Of a stretch of 64,000 bases of DNA, positions 61,322 through 64,000 are shown in pieces. Positions within the stretch are counted from its first letter, which is position 1. Every line of letters begins with the position of its first letter. The DNA is from Spirochaetia bacterium (lineage in GTDB: Bacteria; Spirochaetota; Spirochaetia; Treponematales; Treponemataceae): assembly GCA_900767955.1 (NCBI GenBank), contig CAAGBC010000018.1:1-64000 (forward strand), in the 5' to 3' direction. Below the pieces are notes generated by a model. It searched no databases. It was given only the letters and a program-made list of their open reading frames with translations, and was not told the DNA's origin. The translations under genes and the position numbers were made by a program.

Positions 61322-61391
61322 TAATTAGAAACAAGAAACTGTGCTTGTACAAATGGTGAATAAATAAGCGTCACGTGACGCTTGTAATTTT
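61322..61391 (+). repeat. Second, diverged copy of the Ig-lipoprotein 3' end
   Basis: The last 12 codons of the lipoprotein gene, its stop codon, palindrome and following bases (61112-61181) recur here about 212 bp downstream. Read in the same frame the copy encodes LETRNCACTNGE and a stop, against LETRNCECTYSE in the gene. It includes palindrome copy 10. It has no start, so it is a remnant or spare end. Confidence 0.85.
61366..61383. repeat. Element palindrome copy 10
   Basis: AAGCGTCACGTGACGCTT, perfect 18 bp, the rightmost copy in the window. It is part of the duplicated lipoprotein 3' end. Confidence 0.95.
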
Positions 61392-61393
61392 AT

Positions 61394-61435
61394 AAAAAGA
61401 TCTGGTTAGAAATAATCAGAACTTTTATTTTATAC
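61394..61435 (+). repeat. Terminator-like hairpin repeat, copy A
   Basis: AGATCTGGTTAGAAATAATC is the start of a hairpin (TCTGGTTA-GAAA-TAATCAGA) followed by TTTTATTTT. Nearly the same sequence recurs at 62543-62583. The downstream TATACAACTTACTT also recurs (61431 and 62521). The gene-free stretch from here to 61632 is otherwise AT-rich; I see in it only the DUF3800 gene's ribosome-binding region and a TATAAT at 61609-61614. Confidence 0.75.
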
Positions 61436-61632
61436 AACTTACTTTTAAATCAACTTACTGTCTTTATTTTTAAAAGTTATTCAGTTTCTTGCAAAATTTA
61501 TTTTATCTTCAAGAAGACAGAGTGATATTGTTTTTATAATATAGCAAAAACAATGTATAACGAAAGAAAATTTCGAAAAAGATATTTAATTTGATATTAA
61601 AAAAAGTGTATAATGTTGCAAGGAGTTATATT

Positions 61633-62418
61633 TTGAAAAAGATAAAAGATGTAAAAATGCACTACTTTTTTGATGAAGCAGGTGATCCTCAGATTTTAGG
61701 GCGGAGAGGAAAAAATTTGCTAGAAGAAGGTAAAGTAAGTAAAGTTTTTATTGTTGGATATATAGAAGTTCAAAATACTAAAGAGTTTAGAAAAGGATTA
61801 CTTAATTTACAATCAGAAATTGTGAATGACGATTATTTAAAAGATATACCTTCTATTTCAAAATCAACAAAGAGACAGTTTCATGCTTGCATGGATTGTT
61901 CTGAAGTCAGAGAAAAAGTTTTTAAATTTTTAAAAACTCAGGATTTTAAGTTTTATTGTATTGTTGCTAGAAAAAATGTTGAGTTATTTAGAAAAAAATT
62001 TGACTTAAAAGAATCTCGTATATATAAATATTTGGTTACAAAGTTATTAGAAAATAGATTACATCTTTATAAAGAAATTGATTGTTGCTTTTCTACAATG
62101 GGAAATGTTGTTCGTGAAGATAATATGGAAGAAGCTATTAAAGATGCTATAGAAATTTTCAAGAAAAAATGGAAGTGTGAAAATACAAACAATATAAGAA
62201 TAATTATTCAAAAAAATAGTGAAGAACCTTTACTGTGGGCTGCTGATTATGTTTTATGGTCTATTCAGAGAGCTTATGAAAAATCAGAATTTCGATATTT
62301 TAATTATCTGAAAGAAAAAATAGATTTTATTTATGATATATTTGATTTTAGCAAATATCCAAAGAATTATTATTCGCAGAAAAACTTGTTGGAAGCAAAA
62401 AAAATAGACCCTGTATAA
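61633..62418 (+). CDS. DUF3800 domain protein
   Basis: A 261-residue protein of the DUF3800 family, which has an RNase-H-like fold and is common on mobile elements and near defence genes; its function is not established. The N-terminal signature is MHYFFDEAGDPQ with the Asp-Glu pair; a second acidic and aromatic motif is LLWAADYVLWSIQRAYE near residue 220. The start is TTG at 61633, seven bases after AAGGAG; the longer frame from 61591 has no site. TATAAT at 61609-61614 is a probable -10. The last codons form one arm of a structured RNA. Confidence 0.8.
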   Translation: MKKIKDVKMHYFFDEAGDPQILGRRGKNLLEEGKVSKVFIVGYIEVQNTKEFRKGLLNLQSEIVNDDYLKDIPSISKSTKRQFHACMDCSEVREKVFKFLKTQDFKFYCIVARKNVELFRKKFDLKESRIYKYLVTKLLENRLHLYKEIDCCFSTMGNVVREDNMEEAIKDAIEIFKKKWKCENTNNIRIIIQKNSEEPLLWAADYVLWSIQRAYEKSEFRYFNYLKEKIDFIYDIFDFSKYPKNYYSQKNLLEAKKIDPV

Positions 62419-62474
62419 GGCTAGGTTTCTTCCGAAACGCATGACACGAGGTCCACTTTCACCTTAATAGGATC
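62407..62474 (+). ncRNA. Structured RNA candidate overlapping the DUF3800 stop codon
   Basis: The region is GC-richer than its surroundings. GACCC + TATAAGG (62407-62411, 62414-62420) can pair with CCTT + ATAGGATC (62462-62465, 62467-62474) in a long-range stem of about 11 pairs with small bulges. Inside it GTTTC-TTCC-GAAAC (62425-62438) is a perfect hairpin. The stop codon TAA lies in the 5' arm. Structured RNAs named DUF3800 motifs have been reported beside DUF3800 genes; whether this is one of them needs a covariance-model search. Confidence 0.5.
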
Positions 62475-62542
62475 TAAAAAAAATATACAATGTATCAATA
62501 AATAAATCAAGTCTTTTTTTTATACAACTTACTTATGTTAAT

Positions 62543-62583
62543 AAAAGGTCTGGTTAGAAATAATCAGATCTTTTATTTTATAC
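62543..62583 (+). repeat. Terminator-like hairpin repeat, copy B
   Basis: AAAAGGTCTGGTTAGAAATA begins a hairpin (GTCTGGTTA-GAAA-TAATCAGAT) followed by TTTTATTTTA. It matches copy A at 61394-61435 with few differences, including one that improves the stem. Confidence 0.75.
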
Positions 62584-62597
62584 TTTGAAAAAAAAGC

Positions 62598-62624
62598 TTG
62601 ACTAATCAAGTTGTATCGTATAAT
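62598..62624 (+). promoter_or_regulatory. Promoter of the small lipoprotein gene
   Basis: TTGACT (62598-62603) and TATAAT (62619-62624) are 15 bases apart, slightly short. The mRNA leader would be about 28 nt and contains AAGAGG. Confidence 0.45.
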
Positions 62625-62658
62625 ATAAAACTATCAAAACAAATATAAGAGGTAACTT

Positions 62659-63333
62659 ATGAAAAAACTAATGATGTTATTAATCGCAATGATTAATATT
62701 TTTGCTTTTACAAGCTGCAACAATGAAGTTGCAGATGGTTCATCTACAGATGAAAGTAAAAACTTTGAAAGAGGCTGGTATACTTATACAGTTACTTATG
62801 ATGATGAAGTAAAAACAAAATATTATTTTCTTTACAACAAGAAAAAACAGTGTATAAGAATGTGTACAGATGAAGAAGATTTGCAACATAATAATTTAGT
62901 TGATAGAGATAATCTTAAGGCATGGGACTATGATACTACATTAAGAACTGTGTGTGATTTTATAAAATTAGAAAAAACACCAAAAACAGTATTGGATGAA
63001 TTGTCATGGTATATTGAACCAACTTTTGTTGAGGATGATATAGTATTTAAAGCGGGATGGTGGGAATTTTCTGCAACTGTTGATGGTGCAAAAGATGAAG
63101 TTTCCGCATATTATTTTCTAGATTCAGATAAGAATTGTTTAAAAATATTTTTTAACAATTATGGTCAATATGGACAAGCAGATGAAGAAAGTTTGACTCA
63201 ATTTGATTGGGATTCTATGTTAGAAAATAATTATTGGGAACCATATTATGGTGGGTCCAATAAAATTATTGATCAATATTTAAGAAAAATTTCTGAAGAA
63301 GGCTTACCAGACTTTATTAAAAATTCAATTTAA
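62659..63333 (+). CDS. Small lipoprotein with an internal duplication
   Basis: A 224-residue lipoprotein; the signal peptide ends in FAFTSCNN (lipobox FTSC, Cys at residue 20). The mature part has two similar halves: GWYTYTVTYDDEVKTKYYF...KQCIRM from about residue 40, and GWWEFSATVDGAKDEVSAYYF...NCLKIF from about residue 136, each followed by a WDxxL segment (AWDYDTTL, QFDWDSML). This suggests tandem copies of a small domain of about 95 residues. AAGAGG precedes ATG. It is probably a surface-exposed cargo protein; I do not recognise the family. Confidence 0.75.
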   Translation: MKKLMMLLIAMINIFAFTSCNNEVADGSSTDESKNFERGWYTYTVTYDDEVKTKYYFLYNKKKQCIRMCTDEEDLQHNNLVDRDNLKAWDYDTTLRTVCDFIKLEKTPKTVLDELSWYIEPTFVEDDIVFKAGWWEFSATVDGAKDEVSAYYFLDSDKNCLKIFFNNYGQYGQADEESLTQFDWDSMLENNYWEPYYGGSNKIIDQYLRKISEEGLPDFIKNSI

Positions 63334-63349
63334 TTAAGGAAATCTTCCT

Positions 63350-63529
63350 ATGGAAAAAAAACAATGGGGAGGTAAGCGAGAAGGTGCTGGTAGAAAAAAG
63401 ACAGGAAAAAATATTGTGCAATTCACGCTTACCTTAAAAAAAGAAGAAGCGGAAATATTAAAGGCTAGGGCAAGTGAAGAAAATCTTACCATTAGCGAAT
63501 TTATTTCTAAATATTTGTTTTTGAAGTAG
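63350..63529 (+). CDS. Small RHH-type DNA-binding protein
   Basis: A 59-residue basic protein too short for usual ORF limits. The N terminus has the GGKREGAGRKK motif common in small plasmid and phage DNA-binding proteins. The rest, VQFTLTLKKEEAEILKARAS followed by LTISEFISKYLF, has the strand-helix-helix pattern of ribbon-helix-helix repressors. It begins 16 nt after the lipoprotein stop with AAGGAAA upstream, so the two are probably cotranscribed. It could act as an element regulator binding inverted repeats; this is inference. Confidence 0.72.
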   Translation: MEKKQWGGKREGAGRKKTGKNIVQFTLTLKKEEAEILKARASEENLTISEFISKYLFLK

Positions 63530-63686
63530 GATAGATAGTCATTTATTATAAGATAGAAGCTTTAAGTTGTTTATTAATTCTGTAATAAATTAGTTTTATG
63601 TTGTTTTTGTTGTAAGCTATTCGGAAAAGCTAGTGTAGATTTTACAACTAAATCGTTTTGTAAAAAATTAGAATAGGTAATTTTGT

Positions 63687-64000
63687 ATGAACATTTATTT
63701 TATTAAAACTAAAAAAACTATATCAACTCCATTATATTTTGATGGTAAAAATAAATTAGATGAAGAATTAGTAAAAATATTTGAAAGTGAATTTGTTCCA
63801 GATGCTTCTTGGGCTTCTTTTCCGATTAAAAAATTAGATGGCTATCCATATCCGTTTATTTTTTATCCTTTATCTGAAGAATCTTATAAAGGTGTTTTAA
63901 GTTCTATGTCTGTTCAAGAAGCAGGTGAGTGGGCATTAAGCAAATGTAGCCAACAAAATTGGGATAAAGATTTATTCAATATTCAGTGTTGCTTGTCAAA
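63687..64000 (+). CDS. Hypothetical protein, cut by the window edge
   Basis: An open reading frame starting at ATG 63687 (TAGGTAA upstream) and still open at the end of the window after 104 codons. The visible part begins MNIYFIKTKKTISTPLYFDG and contains VPDASWASFPIKKLDGYPYP. It is soluble and shows no motif that I know. The 157 bases between it and the RHH gene hold nothing else that I can support. Confidence 0.6.
   Translation, partial: MNIYFIKTKKTISTPLYFDGKNKLDEELVKIFESEFVPDASWASFPIKKLDGYPYPFIFYPLSEESYKGVLSSMSVQEAGEWALSKCSQQNWDKDLFNIQCCLS

Larger units (their letters stand above)
44914..64000 (+). mobile_element. Integrative (probably conjugative) element, left part; right end not in window
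   Basis: A tyrosine integrase next to a tRNA gene, a MobP-type relaxase, VirB8-9-10 homologues, a type IA topoisomerase, a HicAB addiction module and cargo-like genes identify an integrative and conjugative or mobilisable element. Its own signature palindrome (ten copies) is absent from the 44 kb of chromosome to the left. No repeat of the tRNA 3' end was seen downstream, so the right attachment site is beyond the window or was lost. VirB4, VirB6, VirB11 and VirD4 are not in view, so whether it is self-transmissible cannot be told. Confidence 0.75.

Noticed and set aside
47192..61383. CRISPR array as explanation of the repeated palindromes
   Set aside because: Copies are 18-26 bp, spaced irregularly by tens to thousands of bases, and no cas genes are present.
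47192..61383. Palindromes as plain Rho-independent terminators
   Set aside because: Only two of ten copies are followed by a T run, and several stand upstream of ribosome-binding sites within a transcription unit.
47192..61383. Palindromes as canonical chromosomal parS sites
   Set aside because: Only the central eight bases match; flanking GCG/CGC replaces the TGTT/AACA arms, so at most they are parS-like.
61112..61391. Diversity-generating retroelement (template/variable repeat pair)
   Set aside because: Differences between the two ends are not confined to adenines of one copy, the repeat is too short, and no reverse transcriptase is in the window.

Overview
The window looks like a low-GC spirochaete chromosome, most likely an intestinal or rumen-type Treponema. 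Supporting signs are the very AT-rich codon use, a signal peptidase I far larger than in most bacteria, a SPOR protein with a huge acidic middle, and a PglF-like dehydratase / DegT aminotransferase / molybdohydroxylase-like cluster that I recall as conserved in treponemes. Assignment rests on gene content read by eye, not on a search.

Positions 1-44,724 are ordinary chromosome. The window opens with a 5S rRNA gene and a decayed copy of its 3' end that carries a structured insert. Then come: HAD phosphatase, RlmI-type methyltransferase, miaA, tatD, lepB, secA; a block of envelope or unknown proteins with a Nudix hydrolase and a NeuB-like synthase (9.2-13.3 kb); coaX, hisS, GT8, ilvE, ribF-like, rpsO; ruvC-ruvA-ruvB-queA; the reverse-strand sugar/degenerate molybdohydroxylase cluster (22.1-28.5 kb); the SPOR protein; dut-lptF-lptG-tgt; a HEAT-repeat protein; a DEAH helicase, CapA-like lipoprotein and pta on the reverse strand; and rfbA-rfbC-rfbB for dTDP-rhamnose precursors. 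Several of these genes have a -10 hexamer 4-8 nt before ATG and no Shine-Dalgarno sequence, which suggests leaderless mRNAs.

From tRNA-Val(UAC) at 44,840 to the right edge lies an integrative, probably conjugative element whose right end is not in the window. It holds an XRE regulator, a tyrosine integrase, HicAB, a type IA topoisomerase, a CxxC mini-protein, a Rep_1-like protein without its HUH histidines, a MobP/DUF3363-like relaxase, VirB8-VirB9-VirB10 (TrbF-TrbG-TrbI), a 1,960-residue Ig-like-repeat lipoprotein, a DUF3800 protein, a small lipoprotein, an RHH-type protein and a gene cut by the window edge. VirB4, VirB6, VirB11 and VirD4 were not seen.

Two sequence systems in the element have no annotation I know of. 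The first is a set of ten copies of a perfect or near-perfect palindrome (core GCGTCACGTGACGC) that punctuate gene boundaries between 47.19 and 61.38 kb; one copy keeps its symmetry by a paired change. Its centre TCACGTGA matches the centre of chromosomal parS. The second is a shared mRNA leader on topB and the virB8-like gene: a promoter whose predicted start falls at a hairpin whose loop holds the same 12 nt (CTACCCGTCCAA) and whose non-identical stem sequesters the ribosome-binding site or start codon. The element also carries a promoter-to-terminator small RNA candidate and a structured RNA overlapping the DUF3800 stop codon.
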